This document shows positions 13,870 to 21,330 of a stretch of 21,330 nucleotides of DNA, piece after piece. Source of the stretch: CAZWMK01 sp964635065 (GTDB lineage Bacteria; Pseudomonadota; Alphaproteobacteria; Sphingomonadales; Sphingomonadaceae). The stretch is taken from contig CAZWMK010000032.1 of NCBI GenBank assembly GCA_964635065.1, positions 1-21,330 of the forward strand, read 5' to 3'. Each line of letters opens with the position of its first letter. The stretch's first letter is position 1. Made by a program: the position numbers and the translations under genes. Under the pieces are notes generated by a model. That model did not search any database and had not been told where the DNA came from. It saw only the letters and a list, made by a program, of their open reading frames with translations.

Positions 13870-16800
13870 GATTCCACTTTATCGCGTTGTGCGCTGCTCC
13901 GCCAGCCGTTCGACAGCGCACCCTGACGCGTGGGCGGCAGCAGGTCACGTAACGTCGCCATCAGTTGCGCCATCATGGCAAAGTCCGGTGCATCCGGGCC
14001 GCCTTGCGCCTCGACAAGCAACCGGGCATAGGGCTCACGCTTGATCGCCGTTTCTTCCAGCCATGCTTGCAAAACCGGCAGCGGCAAGCTGGCGGTGGCT
14101 GCGACGCGCGCAATGAGATCAAGCCGCAAATCCTCGCCGTCCCGCAACAATCGGTCCCGCAAGCGTTGTGTCCACAGATCGGCCGGCACAAGCTGCGCCG
14201 TCGCCGCCATCAGCCAGTCCAGCCCAAGACGCTGCCCGACATGGGCATAAGTCTCGGCCGTATTCACCGGATCATACCCCGCGTACGCAGCCAGAGCGGC
14301 GACACCGATCACGCCATCCAGTGCGAACAGGCGTAGCACGGGCGCAGCCAGCGCTGTCGGTACGGCCTGTGCGGCAAGGTCGGCGGCCATGTCGTCCAGC
14401 CGCTGCCGCTGTATGCGCAGCAGCAGGCGGTCAAGATCGCCTGCAATGGCGGACACACTCGGCGCAATGACCGGCACGATGGTCGATGGCAGGACATCGG
14501 GCGTCGTCACACGCAAGAAATCGTCGATATGCAGCCTCAGCCCGTCGGCGGCCTGCGCCAATATCGTGCAGCACACGGCATGAGACGTGTCGGCGGCCAT
14601 GATATGATCCCACAGCGCGGGCATGTCGAGCAGCGTCCGGGCGGCAACATAGCAACTGGCGACATGCGCCAGCGTGGTATCGCGCGCAGACGCCAGATCG
14701 AAGGCAAAGGTGAGGCCGCAGCGGTTCACCATCTCGTTGGCCAGCAGTGTCGCCGTCAACGTACGGCGGAGCGGATGATCATCAAGGGCATCGGGATAAG
14801 CCGAAGCCAGCGCCGGCGGGAAGGCTGCGTGCAAATCGCTTCGCAGCAGGGGATCGTCCAGCAAGGGCAGATCGGTCAGCGCATGGCGGAGCGCGATCTT
14901 GGCATGGGCCATCAGCATCGCCAGTTCGGGACGCGTCAGGCCTGTGCCAGCGGCGCGCCGTGCGGCCAGTGCCGCCTTGTCGGGCAGCAGCGCTGTCTTG
15001 CGATTGAGGCGCCCCTCGGCTTCCAGCTGCGCGATCAACCGTTCATGCCGGTCAAGGTCGCGGGCGGCACTGTGTTCGGCAAGCGACAATGCCTGAGATT
15101 GCAGCCTGTTGTTACACAGCACGAGGCGGGCGACATCATCTGTCATCGCTTTCAGCATCTGATCGCGCATGACCGGCGTCATCCGGCCATCGGCCAGCGG
15201 ACGGCCAAGCGCGATCTTGATGTTCACCTCGTGGTCGGAACAATCGACCCCGGCCGAATTGTCGATGAAATCTGCATTGATCCGCCCGCCAGCGCGCGCA
15301 AAAGCGATGCGGCCCGCCTGTGTCACCCCAAGATTGGCACCTTCGCCGATCACGCGGGCGCGCAGGGTTTCAGCATCGACGCGGATGGCGTCGTTCGCAC
15401 GATCACCGACATCGGCGTGGCTTTCGCTGGCGGCTTTGACATAAGTGCCGATACCGCCAAACCACAGAAGATCGACCGGCGCGCGTAAAATGGCGGCCAT
15501 GAGATCGGCGGCGGAAAGGCTGTCGGCGTCAATGGCCAAAAGGGCACGGACTTCCGGGCTGAGCGCTATGTTTTTCTGACTGCGGGGAAAGACGCCGCCA
15601 CCAGCCGAAATCAGCGCCGGATCATAATCGGCCCAGCTTGATCCCTTGAGACGGAACAGGCGCTGCCGTTCGGTCCATGCGGCCACAGGATCAGGCGCAG
15701 GGTCGAGGAAGATGTGACGGTGATCGAATGCCGCAACAAGGCGGATCGCCTGCGACAGCAGCATGGCATTGCCGAACACATCGCCCGACATGTCGCCCAC
15801 GCCGGCCACGCGCACCGGACCACGGGCGATGTCGATGGCCTGCGCATGGAAATGATCGGTCACAGAAATCCAGGCGCCGCGCGCAGTAATGCCCATGGCC
15901 TTATGGTCGTAGCCATGGCTGCCGCCGCTTGCAAAGGCATCACCAAGCCAGAACCCCTGTTCAATGCTGATCGCGTTCGCGATATCGGAAAAGCTGGCGG
16001 TGCCCTTGTCGGCGGCGACGACAAGATAGGGATCGTCGCCATCATGACGAACAACATGGGGCGGTGGTACGATCCGGCCATCGACGCGATTGTCGGTCAG
16101 CGACAGCAGCGCGCGGATGAAAATGCGGTAAGCCGCCTGCCCTTCGGCCAGCCAAGCCGCCCGGTCGGCCGGGTTCGGCAGTGCCTTGGCATAAAAGCCG
16201 CCCTTGGCGCCGGTCGGGACGATGACGGCGTTTTTCACCATCTGCGCCTTCATCAGGCCCAGAACTTCGGTGCGGAAGTCATCGCGGCGGTCGGACCAGC
16301 GCAAACCGCCGCGCGCAACCGGGCCGCCCCGCAGATGAACCGCCTCGACGCGCGCGCTGTGCACCCATATTTCGCACGCCGGCACCGGCTGCGGCATGCC
16401 GGGAATCCGCGCGCAGTCGAACTTCAGCGCCAGTGCTTCGGGGCCGTTCGGCACAAAGGCGTTGGTACGCAGCGTTGCCTCGATCAGCGCACGGAACAGG
16501 CGGATGATGCGGTCATCGTCAATCGCGGTGATCGTAGCCAGCGCCGCATCAAGGCGAGCCGCAATCGCAGCGTATTGCGTCGTGCGGTCAGCCAGCTGCG
16601 GATCGTGGCGGGCCGTGAACAAATGGACAAGATCGACCGTGACAGCCGCATTGCGCCGCAGGACATCGACGATGGTCTGCACACTGTAGGACAGATCGAT
16701 CTGTCGCAGATAACGGAAAAAGGCGCGCAGCCAGCCGGTCTGGCGCACGGTCAGCCCCGCGCCGGTCACAAGCGCGTTGAAGGCATCGCTTTCGGCCATG

Positions 16801-18569
16801 CCCGTCAGCACCTGCGCCAGTTCCGTTTCAAGCCACGTCAGGTTGAGATCGGACAGGATCGCACCGCACGTCCCGCAATCGAGCAGAAAATCATGAATCC
16901 AGCCCTGCGCTGCCGGACCGATGGCATGGGGATATTCGCTGATGACGCGAAAGCCGAAGGCTTCAAGAATCGGAACGGCTTCGGACAGCGGCAGCAATGC
17001 ATCGCGTTGATAGACTTTGAGGCGCAGCTGCTGTGATGCATCGCCCGGTTTGCGATAAAGCCGGATGGCTCGCCCCGATGGCTGGGTGATCGCATCGAAA
17101 CGCAACAGGTCTTCGGCTGCCTCCTGCGGTGTAAACGCCTCGCGATAGGCTGCGGAAAAAGCATGATCGCAGGAAAGGGCAAGCCGCAAGGCGCGTGTGC
17201 GGGGAACAAGCGCGGCCAGGGCCAGTTCGACCGCCTCATCCCAACCGCGCACCAGCGTGTCGAGCGCCTGATTGAGTGCAGCCTCATCGCCCTGTCGCTC
17301 CGTCTCCAGCAGAAAATACAACCGGGCCAGCGGTGAATCGTCCAGCCTGACGTCATTGAGCAACACCCGCGCGGCAAGATGATCGGTCAAAACGGCGCTG
17401 ACACGAAGGCGCACACCGCTGTCGTAGCGATCACGCGGCAGGAAGATCAGGGCCGAGGTCTGCCTGGCGCTGACCGCACGACGCAGGAACAACCGTGGAC
17501 GGGGGCGCGCATCGAGCGACAGCAGGCCTTGCGCCAGCGTGGCCAAATCATCGGCTGGCCGCTGAAACAGTTCATCACGCGGCAGGCTTTGAAGGACATG
17601 GGCCAGCGCCCGGCTATGATGACCGCGCGCGGGATAACCCAGGATCTGCTGCACGGTTGCCAGCTTGTCGCGCAGCAGCGGCACTGCGGTTAGTGGTGCC
17701 GTCAGCGCCTGGCTGCTGAACAGGCCGATGAATTGCTGGACACCGGAAATGCGGCCTTGCGCGTCACGACCGACGCAGTTGATGACGTCGAACAGCGCCC
17801 GCCGATGGACGGTCGCGCATCGATTGGCGCGGACGATGTGAATGGCGCCTGCCGCCATGACGTCAGGGTCAGGCAGCAACCGGCGCATATCGTCGCGCAA
17901 GGTCTCGGCGTCCGGGCCACGCATCAGGCCCAGAGCCGATTCGGCATCGGTCTGCCATGCGCCGGACTGGCCCGCATGCCAGCAGGCGCCCAGGAAAATG
18001 AAGGCATCATCAGCCAGCCAGTCAAGAAAGGCGCTGCTCTCCCTGGCGTCGGCCAGCCTGTCCGGGTGCGCATGCTCCAGCGCCTGACGGGTGGCGGCAA
18101 GCGCCGACAGCATTGGCTGCCAGTCATCGGCTGCGGCGCGGACATCCCGCAGCACGGCACCCAGCTCCGCAACCAGCGCAGCCCGCCTGCGCGCGTCGGC
18201 TCGTGCACATTCAAGGTAGATGACCGACAATCGCTGTGCGCCATGCGCGATAACAGGATGCAGCAGGCAATGAATGTCGAGACCATGCGCAACAAAAGTG
18301 TTGGCAATTGAATCGACCAGAAACGGCATGTCATCGTTGATGATGACAAAGGCCATGCGGCGCGCGCCGTCTGTCGTCGTTCGCACGTCATGATCGATGG
18401 TGACGGTGCCGGGACGATGAACAGCGGCGCTAGCAGTCAGTTGTGCGAGGACCCGTGCACGGTCGGCAGCATCGAGGCCCAGCCATTCCTCAGGCAACCC
18501 CTGCCGACCCAGGGCATCAGCCAGGCTGTCGGAGAAAATGGTCGGATCGGGGCGATCGACGAGAGGCAT
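13866..18569 (-). CDS. NAD-dependent glutamate dehydrogenase, large (GDH2/GdhB) type
   Basis: Cytoplasmic enzyme converting L-glutamate and NAD+ to 2-oxoglutarate, ammonium and NADH, mainly catabolic. The length (1567 residues) fits the giant bacterial NAD-GDH class. The N-terminal half (to about 700) is the regulatory region, starting with an ACT-like stretch (MAFVIINDDMPFLVDSIANT). The catalytic region includes ARGGLRWSDRRDDFRTEVLG, then VKNAVIVPTGAKGGF with Lys near 789, DKGTASFSDIAN, FASGGSHGYDHKAMGITARG and VGDMSGDVFGN, all typical of the family. A long helical C-terminal region follows. A GTG at 18584 is in frame, but the ATG at 18569 has GGAG with 9-nt spacing. The gap to the upstream PAS_5-like gene is 98 bp from this start and carries a candidate promoter and two hairpins. 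The stop overlaps the start of the exported-protein gene. I see no frameshift or missing motif. Confidence 0.97.
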   Translation of the reverse strand: MPLVDRPDPTIFSDSLADALGRQGLPEEWLGLDAADRARVLAQLTASAAVHRPGTVTIDHDVRTTTDGARRMAFVIINDDMPFLVDSIANTFVAHGLDIHCLLHPVIAHGAQRLSVIYLECARADARRRAALVAELGAVLRDVRAAADDWQPMLSALAATRQALEHAHPDRLADARESSAFLDWLADDAFIFLGACWHAGQSGAWQTDAESALGLMRGPDAETLRDDMRRLLPDPDVMAAGAIHIVRANRCATVHRRALFDVINCVGRDAQGRISGVQQFIGLFSSQALTAPLTAVPLLRDKLATVQQILGYPARGHHSRALAHVLQSLPRDELFQRPADDLATLAQGLLSLDARPRPRLFLRRAVSARQTSALIFLPRDRYDSGVRLRVSAVLTDHLAARVLLNDVRLDDSPLARLYFLLETERQGDEAALNQALDTLVRGWDEAVELALAALVPRTRALRLALSCDHAFSAAYREAFTPQEAAEDLLRFDAITQPSGRAIRLYRKPGDASQQLRLKVYQRDALLPLSEAVPILEAFGFRVISEYPHAIGPAAQGWIHDFLLDCGTCGAILSDLNLTWLETELAQVLTGMAESDAFNALVTGAGLTVRQTGWLRAFFRYLRQIDLSYSVQTIVDVLRRNAAVTVDLVHLFTARHDPQLADRTTQYAAIAARLDAALATITAIDDDRIIRLFRALIEATLRTNAFVPNGPEALALKFDCARIPGMPQPVPACEIWVHSARVEAVHLRGGPVARGGLRWSDRRDDFRTEVLGLMKAQMVKNAVIVPTGAKGGFYAKALPNPADRAAWLAEGQAAYRIFIRALLSLTDNRVDGRIVPPPHVVRHDGDDPYLVVAADKGTASFSDIANAISIEQGFWLGDAFASGGSHGYDHKAMGITARGAWISVTDHFHAQAIDIARGPVRVAGVGDMSGDVFGNAMLLSQAIRLVAAFDHRHIFLDPAPDPVAAWTERQRLFRLKGSSWADYDPALISAGGGVFPRSQKNIALSPEVRALLAIDADSLSAADLMAAILRAPVDLLWFGGIGTYVKAASESHADVGDRANDAIRVDAETLRARVIGEGANLGVTQAGRIAFARAGGRINADFIDNSAGVDCSDHEVNIKIALGRPLADGRMTPVMRDQMLKAMTDDVARLVLCNNRLQSQALSLAEHSAARDLDRHERLIAQLEAEGRLNRKTALLPDKAALAARRAAGTGLTRPELAMLMAHAKIALRHALTDLPLLDDPLLRSDLHAAFPPALASAYPDALDDHPLRRTLTATLLANEMVNRCGLTFAFDLASARDTTLAHVASCYVAARTLLDMPALWDHIMAADTSHAVCCTILAQAADGLRLHIDDFLRVTTPDVLPSTIVPVIAPSVSAIAGDLDRLLLRIQRQRLDDMAADLAAQAVPTALAAPVLRLFALDGVIGVAALAAYAGYDPVNTAETYAHVGQRLGLDWLMAATAQLVPADLWTQRLRDRLLRDGEDLRLDLIARVAATASLPLPVLQAWLEETAIKREPYARLLVEAQGGPDAPDFAMMAQLMATLRDLLPPTRQGALSNGWRSSAQRDKVES

Positions 18570-18591
18570 AACGCATGACTCCACTGCAACG

Positions 18592-18616
18592 CCACCATGC
18601 GGCTGACATGGCGTGG
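18592..18616 (-). promoter_or_regulatory. Hairpin in the glutamate dehydrogenase leader
   Basis: CCAC-CATG (18592-18599) pairs with CATG-gc-GTGG (18607-18616), leaving a 7-nt loop and a 2-nt bulge. It lies 23 nt before the dehydrogenase ATG and downstream of the candidate promoter, so it would be in the mRNA leader close to the ribosome-binding site. I do not recognise it as a known riboswitch. Confidence 0.35.
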
Positions 18617-18625
18617 TCCCGGCAG

Positions 18626-18654
18626 GTTATGCGCCTGTCTTGCCGAAGCGGCAA
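18626..18654 (-). promoter_or_regulatory. Candidate promoter for the glutamate dehydrogenase gene
   Basis: On the minus strand TTGCCG (18649-18654) is separated by exactly 17 bp from CATAAC (18626-18631); each matches four of six consensus positions. The leader would be about 50 nt. The -35 and spacer are inside a hairpin-forming sequence, so promoter and read-through termination signals may overlap here. Confidence 0.35.
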
Positions 18655-18661
18655 GCGCAGG
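18634..18661. terminator. Hairpin after the PAS_5-like gene
   Basis: CTTGCCG (18639-18645) and CGGCAAG (18649-18655) form a perfect 7-bp stem with a 3-nt loop, extended outward by CCTG/CAGG across a small internal mismatch. It lies 7 bp past the stop of the PAS_5-like gene. No U-run follows on the minus strand, so termination would be inefficient or need Rho. Confidence 0.4.
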
Positions 18662-18667
18662 GACGCC

Positions 18668-19924
18668 CTAGGCCCGACGCAAGCGGGTCAGGGCGGCGTC
18701 GATCAGCGTCTCGGCATGCGGCACCGCGTCAATGACAGCGACGCCTTGATCACCGTCGCGTCTGGCGACGAGGAGGATGAATTCGGCATCATCCGTGACC
18801 TTGAGATCCCGGATGTGCGCCAGCACCGGCGCAGCGCGCATATCCTCTTTGATCCTGGCATTACGGGGCGCCAGCGGCTTGTCGCGTTCGGCACGGCGAG
18901 CAACGCGTTCAGCGGCGACAATCGCCTTCAAACCACCGGGCACCTGTTCCACGAAGGTGGCAAAACCACCCAGCGCCACGTCTGCGCGCGCAGCCCCTGC
19001 GAGGGCCGCAGCAAACTCCGTCAGGCGCGCCTTGTCGTAATCGATGCCGAACACCAGCTTGGCAACCGCCGTCATCGGCGCCCGCGCCTGCGGCCGGATG
19101 CCTGCATCGTCCAGCAGCATGGCGTAGCCCTGCGGGTCATCGCGGCTGGCAAGATAAAAATCATAGGCCTGGCCGAGCGCGCGATAGAGCGCCCCGCGCG
19201 ACCGCTGGTCCTGTGCCTGCACCTGCTGTGCGGCAGCACGCGCCTGCGCCAGCCGGTCGGGCAGACCTGCATCGCCATCGAACGGGTCGAACGCATCGGC
19301 CCAGTCATGGTCCGCATCCTCAGGCAAAGAGTCCGCCGCATCCGCACTGGGTGGCAAACGCCAGCCGTCCATGGCCTCGGCTTCCAGCACCAGCTGCGCC
19401 TCAACCTCGGTGTCTGCCAGCTCTTTCCAGTTGATCACGCCATAGATGAAGTCAATGTCGGCACCATCAGACGATAGCGGCATCAAGATACCGCGATACA
19501 AGGTATTGTTACCGCGCTGCGAGACAAATTCCGCTTCAAAACCAATCGGTGCCCGGTTAGCAATGATTTCAAAGAAGTGATCGGTCAGGCGCGAAATCAG
19601 CGAACGCGTCGGCACGGATTTCAGATCAAGCTCGCCGACCGGCAGGCCGCATTCCTCGCGCAATGTCTTGCCGATATAGCGCAGGGTCGGCGTTTCGTGG
19701 TCCTGCGTAAAATCCAGCAATACGCTGTGCGGCGCAAAATCATCCAGCGTCGACGGATCAAGATCGGCAACGCTCGGAAAGGTCCGGCCATCAAGCAGCG
19801 AAACCCAATAGGCATAGGCCCGTTCATGCATCCGCCGTTCGTCGATCGCCGCCATGAGCGGCGGTGCATCGAAATAAGGCTCGGTCAATTCCAGCATTTC
19901 ATCTGCTGAACCGATATCGATCAT
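18668..19924 (-). CDS. PAS_5-like domain protein, function unknown
   Basis: A 418-residue soluble protein. Residues about 35-167 resemble the alphaproteobacterial PAS_5 family: RAYAYWVSLLDGRTFPSVAD near the start, LRYIGKTLREECG, then FFEIIANRAPIGFEAEF and YRGILMPLSSDG, ending in FIYGVINW. An acidic linker (about 190-220) and a long helical C-terminal part follow, including RAPMTAVAKLVFGIDYDKAR and GGLKAIVAAER; I recognise this as a conserved companion of sphingomonad PAS proteins but know no function. There is no kinase, cyclase or DNA-binding domain. The ATG at 19924 has a strong GGGGGA ribosome-binding site about 8 nt upstream. It lies 94 bp after the PAS kinase gene and 98 bp before the glutamate dehydrogenase gene on the same strand, so it may belong to one transcript with either. 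Confidence 0.8.
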   Translation of the reverse strand: MIDIGSADEMLELTEPYFDAPPLMAAIDERRMHERAYAYWVSLLDGRTFPSVADLDPSTLDDFAPHSVLLDFTQDHETPTLRYIGKTLREECGLPVGELDLKSVPTRSLISRLTDHFFEIIANRAPIGFEAEFVSQRGNNTLYRGILMPLSSDGADIDFIYGVINWKELADTEVEAQLVLEAEAMDGWRLPPSADAADSLPEDADHDWADAFDPFDGDAGLPDRLAQARAAAQQVQAQDQRSRGALYRALGQAYDFYLASRDDPQGYAMLLDDAGIRPQARAPMTAVAKLVFGIDYDKARLTEFAAALAGAARADVALGGFATFVEQVPGGLKAIVAAERVARRAERDKPLAPRNARIKEDMRAAPVLAHIRDLKVTDDAEFILLVARRDGDQGVAVIDAVPHAETLIDAALTRLRRA

Positions 19925-20018
19925 TGCATCATCCCCCGACGCATATCAGCGCTTCACAGCGACTTATGCCTCTTGAGTCGTTGCAAGATGGTTAACGCGC
20001 ATGAAGGATTGTCGCGGT

Positions 20019-21143
20019 TCAGTTCTGGTGCACGCCGTCGGCACTGATCCGGCGTGCTGGCAACTTGGCCTGCAAGGTCGCGCCGACGTCCGGTTTGCTC
20101 AGAATGCGCAAACTGCCGCCATGGGCGCTGAACGTATGCTGCGCGAGCGCCAGGCCCAGCCCCGCGCCGGCCCGCCGGTCGGCGCGATCCGGATCGCTGG
20201 CGGCAGGCAGGAAAGGGGTAAACGCATACAACAGGGCATCGGCAGAAAAACCACACCCATCATCACAAATCGCCATGACGAGTTGCCCGTCGCTGCTGAT
20301 TTCAGCACTGAGCTGAACCCGGGAGCGCCCGTGGGTGATCGCATTGGCGATCAGGTGCGCAAGCGCGTGACGCAAGCGGAGCCGGTCGGCGCGCAGACTG
20401 ACATCAGGGATATCCCGCAGACACAGTTCGACACTGCCGCCAGTCGCCGCCACATGCGCCTGCGCCGACTGCGCCAGTTCATCAACCATCGCTCCGAGCG
20501 CGAAATGGCTTTCCTGCAGGCCGATTTCGCCCTGCTCGTAGCGGGCGAGTTCAAGAAGGTCATCGGTCAGTGCCAGCAATCGGCGTCCGCTGGAAAGGAT
20601 ATCATCGGCATAAGCATGATAGCGCATTGCGGAATCCGGGCACTGGCCAAGCGGCCCATAGACACCGCTTTGCATCAGTTCGGCAAAGCCGAGGATCGAA
20701 TTGAGTGGTGTGCGCAGTTCGTGACTGACATGCGTGAGAAAGCGGCTGCGGATGGCGTGCACGGCAGCATCAAGGGCTGCGGATGCGCGCAGCTCAGGCC
20801 GACAGTGCAGCACCGCCATCCAGCCCAGCTGACCGCTCCAAACCGTTGCGGCAATGGTGATGTCGCCTTCGATGCGCTTGCCGGAGGGCAGCGAGAAGGC
20901 AACTCTGCCATTGGCCTGGGCCGGAAGAGGCAAAAAGAAGGGATGGCCGATCAGCACATCCTCGGCAGCCTCGAAAACCCGGCGCGCGGCAGCATTGGCA
21001 TATCGGACAATATTTGCGGCACACACAATGACAACGGGCGTATCGAGCGCGAAAGCCAAGCTGTGAAACCGCGCTTCGGCGGCCACGTCCATGGCCGTGG
21101 CAACAGCACGACCGTCTGGATCAAGATCCTGATTTAACGCCAT
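20019..21143 (-). CDS. Soluble PAS-domain sensor histidine kinase (HK4)
   Basis: A 374-residue kinase with no predicted membrane span or signal peptide, so presumably cytoplasmic. Residues about 26-115 form a PAS-like sensor (NIVRYANAAARRVFE, VLIGHPFFLPL). The HisKA helix has H141 in HVSHELRTPLNSILGFAELM, which is close to the PleC/DivJ-like group of alphaproteobacterial kinases. The ATPase domain has LIANAITHG (N box), CDDGCGFS (G1) and GAGLGLALAQH (G2), so it should be active. No response regulator gene adjoins it; its partner is elsewhere, or possibly one of the receivers in this window. The ATG at 21143 has only a loosely spaced GGGG upstream. Its 5' side is an AT-rich 153-bp gap before the tRNA gene. 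Confidence 0.9.
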   Translation of the reverse strand: MALNQDLDPDGRAVATAMDVAAEARFHSLAFALDTPVVIVCAANIVRYANAAARRVFEAAEDVLIGHPFFLPLPAQANGRVAFSLPSGKRIEGDITIAATVWSGQLGWMAVLHCRPELRASAALDAAVHAIRSRFLTHVSHELRTPLNSILGFAELMQSGVYGPLGQCPDSAMRYHAYADDILSSGRRLLALTDDLLELARYEQGEIGLQESHFALGAMVDELAQSAQAHVAATGGSVELCLRDIPDVSLRADRLRLRHALAHLIANAITHGRSRVQLSAEISSDGQLVMAICDDGCGFSADALLYAFTPFLPAASDPDRADRRAGAGLGLALAQHTFSAHGGSLRILSKPDVGATLQAKLPARRISADGVHQN

Positions 21144-21202
21144 TTAATGACGCATACGCCCCTTGTGTTATCTATTTATGAACCAGAAATGCGCCTATTT
21201 CT

Positions 21203-21233
21203 CACCGAAAAGCAAGCGGTGCCGTGCTTTTTT
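21203..21233. terminator. Hairpin with T-run between HK4 and the tRNA gene
   Basis: AAAAGCA (21208-21214) pairs with TGCTTTT (21225-21231), followed on the plus strand by two more T, like an intrinsic terminator. A second, mutually exclusive stem is possible: CACCG (21203-21207) with CGGTG (21217-21221). No plus-strand gene is seen to end here. On the minus strand the same sequence would be in or just before the HK4 leader. Confidence 0.35.
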
Positions 21234-21257
21234 GTCAAAACAAGTGCAATCACCGGC

Positions 21258-21286
21258 TTGTGTTGCATTGCGACCACTGTTATTGA
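21258..21286 (+). promoter_or_regulatory. Candidate promoter for the tRNA gene
   Basis: TTGTGT (21258-21263), a 17-bp spacer and TATTGA (21281-21286) lie just ahead of the tRNA, with a predicted start near 21293. The stretch between the -10 and the start is almost purely G and C, as is usual for stable-RNA promoters under stringent control. Confidence 0.45.
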
Positions 21287-21296
21287 GCGCGCCCGG

Positions 21297-21330
21297 GCCG
21301 CTTTAGCTCAGCCGGTAGAGCACATCATTC
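21297..21330 (+). tRNA. tRNA gene, 5' part only; probably tRNA-Thr(CGT)
   Basis: The last 34 bases fit a tRNA 5' half: acceptor strand GCCGCTT, TA, D-stem GCTC, D-loop AGCCGGTA, GAGC, A, anticodon 5' strand CATCA, then TTC. The window ends on base 34, so the anticodon starts with C. The acceptor and anticodon-stem pattern resembles bacterial tRNA-Thr with anticodon CGT, but the identity is not proven because the anticodon is cut. Confidence 0.9.

Noticed and set aside
15714..17036. 440-codon plus-strand frame inside the glutamate dehydrogenase gene
   Set aside because: Antisense shadow of a highly conserved catalytic region; no domain or ribosome-binding support.
21209..21237. Perfect TTGACA on the minus strand upstream of HK4 as a promoter
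   Set aside because: The hexamer at 17-bp spacing is TTGCTT, a poor -10, and shifts of one or two bases do not improve it.

Overview
The window looks like a chromosomal segment of a GC-rich alphaproteobacterium, most likely a sphingomonad. This is inferred from the winged-helix type carrying an FADPAWDIL motif, the small exported protein with a VVCGR motif, the very large NAD-type glutamate dehydrogenase and the PAS_5-like protein; no rRNA or other decisive marker is present. I see no insertion sequence, integrase, CRISPR array or phage gene.

Bases 141-11883 hold an unusually dense signalling locus. Eight genes are arranged as two arms diverging from a 142-bp control region (4727-4868). The left arm (minus strand) runs REC-winged-helix regulator, REC-EAL protein, membrane histidine kinase. 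The right arm (plus strand) runs single-domain REC, membrane histidine kinase, dCache histidine kinase (4-bp overlap with the previous gene), tandem REC-REC protein, and a second REC-winged-helix regulator. That makes three kinases and six receiver domains, all with the phosphorylatable Asp, but only three proteins with a visible output (two DNA-binding, one EAL). The two DNA-binding regulators are paralogues, and the outer kinases of the two arms share one membrane-sensor architecture. My reading is a branched phosphorelay that joins transcription to c-di-GMP turnover. A FadL/OmpP1-type outer-membrane channel gene (12070-13347) follows on the same strand and is a plausible target; that link is inferred from position only.

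A strong bidirectional terminator (13427-13460) closes the signalling/FadL half. The second half is all on the minus strand, read from right to left: a soluble PAS histidine kinase (20019-21143), a PAS_5-like protein (18668-19924), NAD-dependent glutamate dehydrogenase (13866-18569) and a small four-cysteine exported protein overlapping the dehydrogenase stop (13486-13869). The right edge cuts a plus-strand tRNA gene after its 34th base.

Non-coding structure that stands out: an 18-bp perfect palindrome in the leader of the second winged-helix regulator; an inverted repeat over a candidate -10 box in the divergent control region; a GNRA-capped hairpin in the leader of the first kinase; short tandem repeats lying on two stop codons; and a 90-bp patch of 30% GC inside the dCache domain of the third kinase, with rare codons and inverted repeats.
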